From the NCBI GenBank assembly GCA_022432975.1, contig CM039509.1, positions 21,235,432-21,299,431 of the forward strand: a DNA stretch of 64,000 bases, written 5' to 3'. Numbering within the stretch: the first letter of the stretch is position 1; each line of letters starts with the position of its first letter. The notes under the pieces are model-generated. The model ran no database searches. It had not been told where the DNA came from and saw nothing but the letters and a program-made list of their open reading frames with translations. Positions 40,989-52,247 of the stretch are shown piece after piece. This stretch comes from Begonia masoniana (taxonomy: Eukaryota; Streptophyta; Magnoliopsida; Cucurbitales; Begoniaceae). The translations under genes and the position numbers were made by a program.

Positions 40989-43900
40989 GGAGCAACCCAT
41001 TCTTTTGTTGCGTCTGCTTTTGCTGATAAATTAGAAGTACAATCCACACCTTCTAGGCATGTATTCAATGTTGCTTTACCCTCTGGTGAACATTTACATT
41101 CCAACCAAGTGTTGCATGATTGCATGGTATTAGTAGGGGACAAAAATCTATCTGCTGATTTAATTGTTATGGATATAATGGGATTTGATGTAATCTTAGG
41201 AATGGATTGGTTGTTCAAACACCACGCCATAATTGATTGTAGGACTGGGATAGTTAGTTTCCAACCCCTGGTGGTTTGAAACATACCTTCCAAGCTTCAG
41301 AGAAGAGTAAGGAAATGTCTGTTATGACTTCTTTAAATTTTAGACCTTCACCATGCAAGGAGTACTTGTGCTTCTTGGCATGTGTTCTAGATACAAAACT
41401 TGTAGGTAAGGCAACTCCTCAAAATATCCTTGCTGTCCAAGACTTCCCAGAAGTGTTTCTGGATGACCTTCCCGGTTTGCCACCGGATAGAGAAATTGAG
41501 TTTGTTGTAGATGTCTACCCTGGAGCAGAACCTGTGTCTAAAAATCCATATAGACTAGCACCAACAGAACTTAAGGAGTTAAAGAAACAGTTGGAGGACT
41601 TGTTCGAGAAGGGATTCATACGCCCTAGCTTCTCACCGTGGGGTGCACCTGTCCTCTTTGTCAAGAAGAAAGATGGATCGATGCGTATGTGCATAGACTA
41701 TAGAGAATTAAACAAGCTGACCATCAAAAAACAAGTATCCCCTGCCTAGGATTGATGATTTATTTGACCAGCTCAATGGTGCAAGAGTTTTCTCTAAGAT
41801 TGACTTAAGGTCTGGTTATTATCAGTTGAAGGTTAAATCTGAAGATATCCCAAAGACTGCCTTTCGCACAAGGTATGGGCATTATGAGTTTTTGGTTATG
41901 TCTTTTGGTTTGACAAATGCACCAGCAGCATTCATGGACCTTATGAATAGGGTGTTTCACGAGTATTTGGACAAGTTTGTTATTGTATTCATAGACGACA
42001 TTCTGATCTATTCTAGAACTAAGGAGGATCATGCTAGGCACTTGAATTTGGTGTTAGGAGTACTTAGGCAGCACCAGCTTTATGCTAAGTTCTCCAAGTG
42101 TGAGTTTTGGTTGGATAGAGTTCACTTTCTGGGTCATGTGATCTCTGGAGATGGAATATCGGTCGATCCAGCCAAGGTTCAAGCAGTTAAGGAATGGCCC
42201 CAACCGAAGAATGCTACTGATATTAGAAGTTTTCTTGGACTTGCAGGGTATTATAGAAAGTTCATTGAAGGATTTTCAAAGATTGCTACACCTCTTACTA
42301 AGTTAACAAGGAAAAATGTGAAGTACTTATGGACCGATGAATGTGAGCATAGTTTCCAAGCCTTGAAACAGAAACTGACCAATACTCCAATCCTGACCCT
42401 TCCTGCTGAGAATGGTAAATTTAGTATTTATTGTGATGCATCCAAGATTGGTCTTGGCTGTGTCTTGATGCAAGAAGGAAAAGTGATAGCCTATGCTTCC
42501 AGACAGTTGAAAACTCATGAGAAGAATTACCCTACACATGACTTAGAATTAGCTGCTGTGGTATTTGCACTTAAAATTTGGAGACATTATTTGTATGGAC
42601 AATCTTGTGAAATATTTTCCGACCATAAGAGCCTGAAGTACATTTTCACACAGAAGGAACTAAACATGAGGCAACGTAGATGGTTGGAATTTGTAAAAGA
42701 CTATGACCTTGAGATTAAGTACCACCCTGGTAAGGCAAATGTTGTGGCAGATGCCTTGAGTAGAGTAACAACATCAACCCCACCTATGAATTTCAGTATG
42801 CCATTAACTCTAGAGTCAGAATTCCAAAAGTTTAATCTAGAAGCAGTAACTGATGTGACAGCCATACTTTCAGCCATAACTTTAAAGCCTACCATTCTAG
42901 AGAAAATAAAGGAAGCTCAGATAACTGATGACGAGTGTAGCAAGTACAAGTCAAACATGGATTCTACGGACAAGTCAGATTTTAACCATTCTACCGATGG
43001 GGTCCTTAAGTTTAGAAATAGATGGTTTGTTCCAGCTGATACCGAACTTAGAAAGGAAATTCTTTCTGAGGCACACTCTTCCAGGTTCTCTGTCCACCCT
43101 GGAAGTACCAAGATGTACAGAGATCTCAAGCAGCATTTTTGGTGGCCAGGTATGAAAAGATGTGTGGCGAAGCATGTGGAGTCATGTTTGGTCTGCCAAC
43201 AGATTAAGGCTGAACATCAAAGACCTGCAGGAACATTACAACCCCTACCGGTTCCGGAATGGAAGTGGGATCTAGTGGCAATGGATTTTGTTACAGGATT
43301 GCCTAGAACAACAAAAGGACATGATGCAATTTGGGTAATAGTTGACCGTTTGACCAAATCCACCCATTTTCTGCCGATAAAGATAACATATTCGATGGAT
43401 CAACTTGCTGAGTTGTATGTGCAAGAGATCATTAGATTACATGGAGTTCCAAGCACTATAGTTTCAGACCGAGACTCTAGATTTACATCTAAGTTTTGGA
43501 AAAGTTTGCATAAGGCTATGGGAACGCAACTTAACTTCAGCACAGCCTTTCACCCTCAAACAGATGGACAATCCGAGAGAACTATTCAGACCTTAGAGGA
43601 TATGCTCCGAGCGTGCATATTAGATTTTCAAGGATCTTGGAGTAAGTATTTACCATTGGTAGAGTTCTCTTACAACAACAGTTTTCAGGCGACTATAGGA
43701 ATGGCACCGTATGAGGCATTATATGGACGAAAATGCAGATCACCGTTGTACTGGGATGAAGTTGGTGAAGCACAACTACTAGGTCCTGATATCGTGCAGC
43801 AAACAGTGGAGAAGATTGCCCTCATCCGACAGAAAATTTTGACAGCTCAAAGCCGACAGAAAAGCTATGCAGACAAGAGGAGAAGAGAACTGGAATTTGA

Positions 43901-44324
43901 AGTAGAGGATGAAGTTTTTCTTAAGATATCACCATTCAAAGGAGTTGTGAGGTTTGGAAAGAGGGGCAAACTAAATCCTAGATTTATTGGACCGTTCCCA
44001 ATTCTGAAGAAGATCGGGAAAACAGCTTATCAGTTACAGCTACCAGCCTCTATGGGAGGAATACATAACGTGTTTCATGTCTCTATGTTAAAGAAGTGTG
44101 TGCGGGATCCAGCTCAAGTTGTCGAACAGCAAAGCATTGAAATTCAACCTACACTTACCTATGAAGAAAAGCCAGTAAAGATTTTAGATTTTGCAGTAAA
44201 GGTATTACGCAACAAGGAGGTACCATTGGTAAAAGTCTTGTGGCACAATCAGAATACAGAGGAAGCAACATGGGAGCGCCAGCAAGACATGTTAGACCAA
44301 CATCCAGAGTTATTCAGGTACTGA
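40989..44324 (+). pseudogene. pol: protease and pol of element E: RT, RNase H, integrase, chromodomain
   Basis: Protease remainder GATHSFVASAFADKLE...[18 protein letters not shown] (to about 41265), then a 1-base loss in a C run (41266-41269), a linker and RT start ([46 protein letters not shown]), a 1-base gain in an A run near 41728, and an open frame to TGA at 44324. RT site [11 protein letters not shown] is intact; RNase [15 protein letters not shown] and [14 protein letters not shown]; integrase [38 protein letters not shown]; chromodomain at 44159-44320 ([31 protein letters not shown]). Every catalytic residue of RT and integrase that I can check is present. Two of three lesions are homopolymer indels, which could also be assembly errors. 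Confidence 0.93.
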
Positions 44325-44346
44325 ATTTTGAGGACAAAATTCTTTT

Positions 44347-44359
44347 ATGGAGGGTAGAT
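44347..44359 (+). other. Polypurine tract of element E
   Basis: ATGGAGGGTAGAT before TGTAGCACC, less pure than in B or C but in the right place after TTTTGAGGACAAAATTC. Confidence 0.75.
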
Positions 44360-46720
44360 TGTAGCACCTGGTTCTATCGAACCAGCCTTTTATTATTAAA
44401 GTAATACACTTGACTAGGTAATGAATTAAATAAGGTTATTGAACAACTTGTTAAGGGTATTAGAGTAATTTACAATGTTCAAAAGTTGGGTAACGTATTT
44501 AAGGATAAGGGTTGGGTTTATTGCACTGTAGCCGCCACCCCCCCCCCCCTCTCATACTCTTCTCTTCGGAAACTTTCAGCTCAAGCAGCCGAGCTCTCTA
44601 GGCGATTCTCCTCGCTCGGTTCTCCTTCGACTTAGGTAAGTTTCTTTTCCTTATTTCTCTTGTTGTATAGTGGTGAAATGCCTGGAGGATTGCAATGTGA
44701 GGATTTTGAGGATGCTGAGATTGAGTGTAGATTCGGGTTTTAGCGATAAGTAGGAATGCTCGGGTAGTAGAGTTTCTAACTAGATTTCTCGAACCGCTGT
44801 TTGATATTTTGAAAGGTTTGGTGAAGCCTTGATTTATATTCTGTATGAACTTAGGTGAACAGACCTCCGAAGTAGCTAGCAACCAGACAGATTTCCAGGA
44901 GCCAGGTAAGTAAAGTATTGCTTGTGCCTTCGGGCCTACATCACAAAACAGTAGGTTTATGTATGCTTGAATGTTTCTATTGTCCATGCATCATGTTTTG
45001 TTAAAAGTTACGAAAATGAATTTCATGTAAGGAATGGTAAGGTATGAACTGTATGCGACAGACAAGCTATTAAGGGAACTAATCCACCCCTTAACTTATG
45101 AAGGGATTTAGACATTGGGAGAATTGATCCCACTCCCAAGGGAACCATGGGATCAGATCAAGTGTTAAGGGAATTCATCTGCCCCTTAATTAAGTAGGAG
45201 GATGTAGACATTGGGAGAATTGATCCCACTCCCAAGGGAACCATGGGATCAGATCATGTTATGAACGAATGCGTATGCCACTGAGATGAGAAAAATAGAA
45301 ACTGCATATTTAGGAGTATAAGTTCAGCATTTTACTTCATTCATATACTGCTTTACTTACTTAGCATTAGGCTAATAGATGAGTTTTGTGATGTAGGTGA
45401 AGAAGTGTTAGCAGGTGTGTCTCCTGATCGTGTTGAGGAATAGTGGACGTTGGAGGAGAGCATTCAGGCTTCGGCATGGTAACTGATGGGGCGGTTTAGC
45501 ATGTTGTCTACAGATGTGGAGGTTTAGTGGATAATGATTTAATCGAGTATATGCAGTTTTTAGTAAATGAGATTACAGCTATTTGACTTTGTTTTCGAGA
45601 ATTTCTGATTTTCATGTTTTTACTGAATTTGATCAATACAATGACTTGGAGTGTTATGAATGGATTTTTGGTAAAATGTTTTAAGTCTGTTAGATAGTCG
45701 AAGCTTTCTCGGGTTATAGACAGGTTGTTTAGTCCATTGGTAGGAATTGAATAATTTTTTGTATCAGTGGATATGTGTAGAGGTTTATTGCGTTCTGTGG
45801 AAGGAAATCGTGTTGATGTCTATCGGAGGAAGGAAGTCTATCGGTAGATGTGGTGTGTCAGTCTGTCGGAAGATGGAAGTCTATCGGCAAATGCCTTAAG
45901 GAGTCATGTGAGAAGCACGTGTCGGCAAATGTAGTCTATTCGATCGGAAGGTGTAGAGTATTAAGTCGCCGAGTAGTGATCGGCAGGTGTAGTCTGAGAG
46001 AGTTAAGGGGTTTGTCGTTTAGTGAATCGGAAGATGTAGAGTAGTGAATCGGAAGATGTAGAGTAATCTGTTTGTCGTTTAGTGAATCGGAAGATGTAGA
46101 GTAATCTGTTTTGTCGTTTAGTGAATCGGAAGATGTAGAGTAATCTGTTTGTCGTTTAGTGAATCGGAAGATGTAGTGTATGTTTTAATTCTATCGGAAG
46201 GAGTCATATTGTTGTTATCGGAAGATGTCGTGTGTTTATCTATTGAGAGATGAAATCGCGCTGACTTCATCGGCAGATGAAGTTATGTTGACTTCATCGG
46301 CAGATGAAGTGGTGTATGAAGTTCTCACGACTTCATCGGCAGATGAAGTTGTGGGTGAAGTCGTGTAGACGTCATCGGCAGAAGCCTTTGGTTTTCTACT
46401 TCTGCTTTTTCTGTTGACTTTGTCGTCGGCAGATGAATTCGACTTTTGTAATTCCTTGAGTAGTCCATCACTTAAAACCTTAATTCTTTTGACCGGACAC
46501 TCCAAATATTTCCATTAATCTTTCCAACAATATTTTCACCGCTAGTTTAACCCCATTGTAGTCTTAAATAATTTTTCCGCTGCAAAGTTTTCAAATGTTT
46601 TGAACGTTTAGTAAACGTCAAATTTTGTATGTCGAATGAAGTTTTAAATTTATTTGAAATTTCTTAGTCATGGTTAAGTAATGAGTAGCGAACTGGGTTC
46701 AGATAACTCGGGGCGTTACA
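44360..46720 (+). mobile_element. 3' LTR of element E
   Basis: 2361 bp, nearly identical to 37307-39685. Differences include GTGGTATAG/GTTGTATAG, a poly-C run of 12 instead of 13, AATTTTTTG against AATTTTTG, one shortened 38-bp unit near 46035-46050, TGGTTAAG/TGGTCAAG and AACTGGG/AACCGGG near the end. Confidence 0.96.
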
Positions 46721-46725
46721 CACAT
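46721..46725 (+). repeat. Target-site duplication of element E, right
   Basis: cacat, matching 37302-37306. Confidence 0.95.
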
Positions 46726-46744
46726 GGTTCTTCATCTCTATCTT
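46726..46744. other. Short remnant between E and F
   Basis: Nineteen bases that belonged to the DNA into which E inserted (element D internal sequence). They directly precede the start of F, so F probably also sits in D, but the right flank of F is deleted and this cannot be proven. Confidence 0.4.
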
Positions 46745-49700
46745 TGTAACACCCGAGAAAATTTTGTTATTCTTTAAATTATTAGTATTTAGTTATTATA
46801 GTAGATGTAATAATGAATAGTAGGAATGAAATTATTTTACAAGAAATTTAAAAGTTAAATTTAGGAAGTAAATTAGACTTGCTTTTGTTATGAAAAAAAA
46901 TAAAGAAATAAAGGTTAAGAGGAGAGAGTTTTCACGTTAGAGTAAATAAAAAAAAAAGGGAAAAGAAGTGTTGAAAAGTAAATGAATGGATGAACCAATA
47001 GAAAAGAAGAGAAATGAAAGCTTGAAGTGTGACAAGTCAAACTTACTTTGATGTCCACGTAGGAGAAAATTTAGAAAGAAAGAAAGAAGAAAGTTGAAAG
47101 AAGAGGTAGAATATGGAGGGCAATTTTGGAATCTCACACCTAGGTAGGTTGATCAAGTTTATCCTTTAAGTGTAAACCCATCATTGAAGCTTTCTTCCAC
47201 GTTTTTTTTTTCCTTCATTTTCAGCAGCTTCTCATGTCAACTTCTTCTACCCTTTCTTTAGATTTCTTCAAGGTAAGTAGTATGTTAGGTTTTGTTTATG
47301 AAAAAGGTTGATGGTATGTTTAAGAATGGTAGGTTGATGGAGTGTTAATGGATGTTTTGATAAACCCTAGAGGTTGAACGAAAATAGGTATTTTATTCCT
47401 TCATTCTTGAATGTTTTGGCGCCTAATCTGGATTTGAGGATTGTTTATGGTTAAAATCAAGAAAGAACACCAAATAAGGCATGAATATTCCAAAATGGTT
47501 AAACTACAGGGCAGTTGGCGATTCTGTAATTTCGGTGTTCTGAGTTAGTTTTGTTTGATTAATTGAATTTAGCATGTTAAAATAGACTCCTTGAGGAATG
47601 CATAGCCGTTAGAATCATCGAATTTGGACATATATTCAATTTGTTACGAATTTTTGAACTTGGTTGATGTTTGATGTAAAACTGAAAATTTGAGAAAATT
47701 TATAAAACAGGGCAGGTCTAGGTTTTATTTATTTCGTCCAAGTTGTTTCTATTAAAGGGATAAAGGGATTTCAACATTTGAAAATAGAAATCCTAAGGTT
47801 TACGTAGAATTTTGAATCGACGAGTTCGGATATGTATACGATTTATGGTGAATTTTTGAAGTAGTTAAAGTTGAATGAAATCTGGGATTTTCGAAACTAC
47901 GGGACAGTTTGGTTTTCGGCAAATTTCTGTTATGTTGATTGAAGTGGGTAATAAAAGAAATTTAACCATTAGAAAGTAGACACTTTAAGGTTTAAATAGC
48001 AACTTGAATCATTGAATTCATATGTGTATACAAAAAGTTATGAATTTTCAACGTTTAGCTTAAACTGTTAAACGGAATTCGGGGCAGGTTATTGTTCCGA
48101 TGCTTTTAAATCCTCCTTCCAATCTTATCTTGCAAATCTGCTTTAACGAGGTAAAATAGACACTTTAATGGATCCATGGGCTTTGGAATCGAAGCATTTC
48201 GATATGTGTAGAATTAGTTATGGATTTTTAAAGTTTGGATAATGCATTGTGTTATAATCTGAATTTTTGTGAATGAAGGATTTAATTGGTTATGTTGTGT
48301 TTAAAATCACTTTAATTTGGATCCTTAACTTGAGTTATGTATGATGTCATGTTTTGTAAGTTTTGGATAGATTACTCAAAATGGTCATTGTAATAAGGAA
48401 AATTTCGGGATTTGGGATTTGAGGTTTTAAAGTTAGTTTGATTAGTTGTTAGAATTAGAATAGGTATTCCTTAGATTTAGTCGTATGATTATTAAGTTGT
48501 TTTTCCTTTGTTATATTAGGTGAACGTGTTGAGTTGCTGGCACAGCTGGAGCGATTGAGTAGGTTACAAGAATTCAGATAAGTAGAGGTTGTTTGTGATT
48601 GTGCCTTCAGGCCTACACCATGGAACGGTAAGGATTGCTTGATTGTTTGCTTGTTTGTGTTTTGTTTTGTATCGAGCATATGTGTGACATGCATCATTGT
48701 TTTTCCAACTATGAAACACGAGTTTTGAGTATGGTTTTGAACTGGTGAGCGTGAAACGTGTGGAGATTGGGTAGTGTCATCCTTGGAGCTAGACTCAGAT
48801 GTATGCTAGGAGATTTGGTCGTGTCATCCTTGGAGCTAGACTCGGATGGAAACACATTCTTGGAGCTGGTCTCGGATGTCTGCCTGGTGCCATTCTTGGA
48901 GCGAGACTCGGATGGAAAATACATCTTTGGAGCTTGACTCAGATGTATACCAGGATTTTGGGCTAGTGTCATCCTTGGAGCGGGACTAGGATGGAAATAC
49001 ATCCTTGGAGCTGGACTCGGATGTGTGCCTAGGGATCGGGTATGGCCACCCTTAGAGCTAGACTCGAATGTGGCCTCCGATATCGCAGTGTTGGGTCAAA
49101 GTGGGGGTATCCTAGATGTTATAGGATGTGTGCCTACTTGATCCACCCCGTTAGGTGATAGATTAATATTTCGACAACAAAATGAGAACAACAGAGCGAG
49201 TAGAAACTGCATGTGATAGGGTGTGTGTGCATTGTATGTGTTTGCATACATTATTCCCTACTTACTAGGCATTAGGTTTATGTTTTGTGTTCTGTGGTGT
49301 AGGTGACGACGTCAGTACAGGTGAGTGCTAAGAGAAAAGCTAGGATTGGGACACAGTTGGTGATGTACGCAGTATGCCGGTGCGGGCAGTTGTTGGGGCG
49401 TCTCGACCATGGTCTTCGGGGAGTTGTGAGTGATGGGTACTTTTTGGTTATTTTGGTATTTTTGTTGTATCTGGTTGGTGTTTTGGAGATTGTTGTATAG
49501 ATATTGTTTTGTTTTAAATGTTTTGGGGTTTATAAAAATTAGTCGTTATGCTGCTCGATTTTTCGTAAAGTAAACGACGTCGGGTTTTAACAATTTTCCA
49601 CGTTTTTGTTGATATTTTGGAGTCAATCTTTTCTGACATGTTTTACACATATTGTACGCACATTTTTCAACTACTTTCGAGGGTTCGAAAAACCCAAAAA

Positions 49701-49791
49701 TTTTTCGACAATTATTTTAAAAATTCATTTTAAACGCGAGATTTGTTTGCAAAGTAACGCACCGGGCCGGGGAGGGTTCGGGAGCGTTACA
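46745..49791 (+). mobile_element. 5' LTR of element F
   Basis: 3047 bp, TGTAACACCCGAG...GGGAGCGTTACA. Donor CAAG|GTAAGT at 47272/47273; a long AT-rich intron-1-like stretch; exon-like block 48520-48577 (58 nt, here ending CAG|ATAAGT); GCCTTCAGGCCTACACC box at 48602-48618; CATCCTTGGAGC repeat zone; block 3 at 49303-49320 (GTGTAG| to ACAG|GTGAGT). Confidence 0.93.
48768..49075 (+). repeat. CATCCTTGGAGC repeat zone, element F 5' LTR
   Basis: Interleaved units built on TCCTTGGAGCTAGACTCGGATG, alternating with TGTGCCTAGG/ATGCTAGGAG spacers, about nine units. Counterpart in the 3' LTR at 57378-57680. It is the family-specific array between exon-like blocks 2 and 3. Confidence 0.88.
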
Positions 49792-49793
49792 AG

Positions 49794-49806
49794 TCGGTAT
49801 CAGAGA
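49794..49806 (+). other. Primer binding site of element F
   Basis: TCGGTATCAGAGA, the initiator-methionine type with a mismatch near its start (TGGTATCAGAG expected), two bases after the LTR. Confidence 0.75.
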
Positions 49807-49874
49807 AAAAGTGGTCGATTCGTTTAAAGGATTACCCGACAATGCCGGTCGCCATGCAATGTGCTTCACCGACT

Positions 49875-49939
49875 GTAAGTATTTCTTTCCTCTTTTTGTT
49901 AGTTTTATCTAAGATTAGATTGTTTTAACCTTTTTACAG
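49875..49939 (+). other. Intron-like leader segment of element F
   Basis: 65 nt from ACT|GTAAGT to TTTTTACAG, with a pyrimidine-rich 3' end, the best-formed of the four leader introns in the window. Confidence 0.5.
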
Positions 49940-49949
49940 GATTAGAAAG

Positions 49950-51120
49950 CAAAATATTGAGGAACCCAAGACGACCCGGACGACCTAGAAACGAACCAGA
50001 ACAACCTAGAGAGCAAACCGTGGACCTTGATAAGCAACTTCGGGATTTACTGAATATACAATCTCAACTGTTGGGCGTTTTCATGAACCAAGGTATACTG
50101 GGAAACCTTGGAGCGGGCTCCAGCACAGGAGCGGGTTCTAGCGGGGAATGATTTAGTAGGTTAAAGCCTCCAGCCTTTGAAGGTCGTTTAACAGATCCAA
50201 CAGCTGCTTAACGATGGATATGCACTATAGAGAATATGTTTAATCTCACTGAGGTAGAGGAAGAAAAAAAGGTGAAGTGTGCAACGTTCCATTTAGCTAA
50301 CGACGCTCAAAGCTGGTGGAAGACTGTGAAGGTTACCACCGGTCCTCAAGGTCTAACTTGGAGGGAGTTTAAAGATTCTTCGACAAATACTACAACCGGA
50401 CGGCCCAAGTTGCAAAGAGATTGGAATTTATGGCATTAAAGCAAACAGGATCAGTAGGAGAATATATTTAGCAGTTTGAATCATTGTCCCGGTTTGCCAG
50501 CCACCTAGTTAGTCGGGAAGAAGATAAGATATTTTAGTTCGTGCAGGGCCTGAAACTGGAAATTTATATGTTGGTGAAAACCTTCGGGATTGATGGAGTG
50601 TCGTTCACTAGAGTGGTAGCTAAAGCATTAGAGATGGAAGAGGACGTTGGCAAGTGTATTCAACCAGCAGAAGTTCCCGGGCAAATGTTTACAGAAATTA
50701 CAACTCGGATGAGCGGAGGTGGGTCTTATTCACAATCTCAAGGAACTAAGAGACCATGCGGGTATTTGAATGACCAGAGAGAAAGAAAGAAGCCACGGGG
50801 ACGATATTTGTCATGTCCTAAGTGTTTAAAAGCTCATCCTGGAGGGTGTGGGCAGTATGATGAGAAATGTTATAACTGTTTTGAACCTGACCACCTTTTT
50901 CGAGACTGTCCAAAGTCAAGAGTTCCTCGGTGTTTCAAGTACAGTGAGCCTGGACATGTGGCTTAAAGACTGCCCTAGAGTCGGACAATGAGGATCGACC
51001 AGCTGGGATCTCAGGTACGATATTCATATATTTTGATGTGTAGCATTCTTTTGCGGCAGTGGTCTTTGTAGTAAAGTTTAGTTTGGATGTGAAGCCAACT
51101 GAATGTTGGTTTTGGTGAGA
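49950..51120 (+). pseudogene. gag: gag of element F with protease remnant
   Basis: The start codon seems lost (AAAATATTGAGG where CAAATGGCTAGA occurs in E). Recognisable parts: RNPRRPGRPRNEPE, FSRLKPPAFEGRLTDPTAA, IENMFNLTEVEEEKKVKCATFHLANDAQSWWKTV, QFESLSRFASHLVSREEDKI, FVQGLKLEI, CPKCLKAHPGG, CYNCFEPDHLFRDC and CFKYSEPGHVA (Cys replaced by Tyr, last part frameshifted). Stops at 50149, 50209, 50437, 50469 and 50536. Downstream, GISGTIF and HSFAAVVF are a decayed protease. Related to the gag of E but much more decayed. Confidence 0.85.
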
Positions 51121-52247
51121 TACCGGTAGGACTTCTGTAAGCGTAGGGAAGAGAGAGGAGATTTAGAGCTATTTGTAGTGATGAATACTTGAACTGATAA
51201 GGGATTAGAGACTGTGCAATGTAAGAAAGATGAGTGATTAGATTACAGTCTATATCTGACGGACATAGGAAAGAGGTAAGTGAGCAGGTTAGTAACTTTT
51301 AATGGGGACTTTAGACAAAAAGGTAACAGGTAGGAGATTAGGAATAAGGGTGTTAAGTGAACTACAACAAGTTTGCAAACAAGGAGGATGTGAGCGGCTT
51401 GCTATAAAGAGAGTAAGGAGAATATTTAGAAACTGAGTTGAGAACTGGGGAAAGGAGATTAGAAGTGACATTATATAGAAAAATTTGAGGATTAGATCAT
51501 AAATGCTGAGTGGAATACGATCTAAAGAGATAAAGGAGTTCTTAAAGGAGAAGAATGGGAATTCGTTGAAGAATTTTAGAATGCATTATGGATTTTGAAT
51601 AGAATTAAGATAAGAGGATTAGGGAATATGGATTTAGTATGTCGGATAAAGCTGAGAAAGTTAGAGGATATTGGATTAGAAAGTTAATTCAGGAGGATTA
51701 TGGAAATTTTCAATTTAAATTTCTGGGGTCGAAGTAAGGTATGTGAACACCATTTAGGGTGTTGAGTGTAAAATTGGGAAAGAGTTAATTTAGACCTAAG
51801 AATGTGAGAGTGTTTGGTTATGACGGAAGTAAAAGTTGGACAAATTAAACGTAGTTAATGTAAATATGGACTCAGAGAGAATAGATTTAAGTAATGAGAG
51901 CTTGGAGTTTGAGGATGGTGTTTGAATGATTAATGAAGTGTCATGATGATTTGAGGTAAATAGGTTCAAGAGATGGGGGTGATTAGTTAGGAATGAGATA
52001 GTAGAATGGAGTGGAATTCGAAATTTAGGACTTAGGATAGGAAGTTTACTCAGTAGATTTTTTAGTTTTATGTGATTGAAGATACATTGAGGGTTCGAAT
52101 AAATTATGTACATGTTTGATAGACGTGGAAGTGTGAATTGAGGAATTTGATGAATTGAGTTCGAGGAAAAGCTAAAGTTGAAAACTAAGTTGGAGAGATT
52201 TAATGGTCTAAGTGATGAGTGCTCAAGTTGAAGTCTAAGGATGTATG
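51121..52247 (+). other. Purine-biased noncoding interior of element F, left part
   Basis: Rich in GA (AGGAGATTAGGAATAAGG-like), with no frame or motif of RT, RNase H or integrase. Where an autonomous relative has about 3.3 kb of pol, F has about 1.3 kb of this sequence in total (with 55159-55345). I see no further structure. Confidence 0.6.
52243..52247 (+). repeat. Target-site duplication of solo LTR G, left
   Basis: gtatg, repeated at 55159-55163. Confidence 0.93.

Larger units (their letters stand above)
37307..46720 (+). mobile_element. Element E: young Ty3/gypsy (Tekay-like) retrotransposon
   Basis: 9414 bp with perfect cacat duplications. 5' LTR 37307-39685, PBS 39689-39700, intron-like segment 39768-39827, gag 39840-40988, protease and pol 40989-44324, PPT 44347-44359, 3' LTR 44360-46720. 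The two LTRs differ by only a handful of substitutions, a C-run of 13 versus 12, a T-run change and one shortened repeat unit, so insertion was recent. Three coding lesions only: one stop and two 1-base shifts in homopolymers. Confidence 0.97.
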
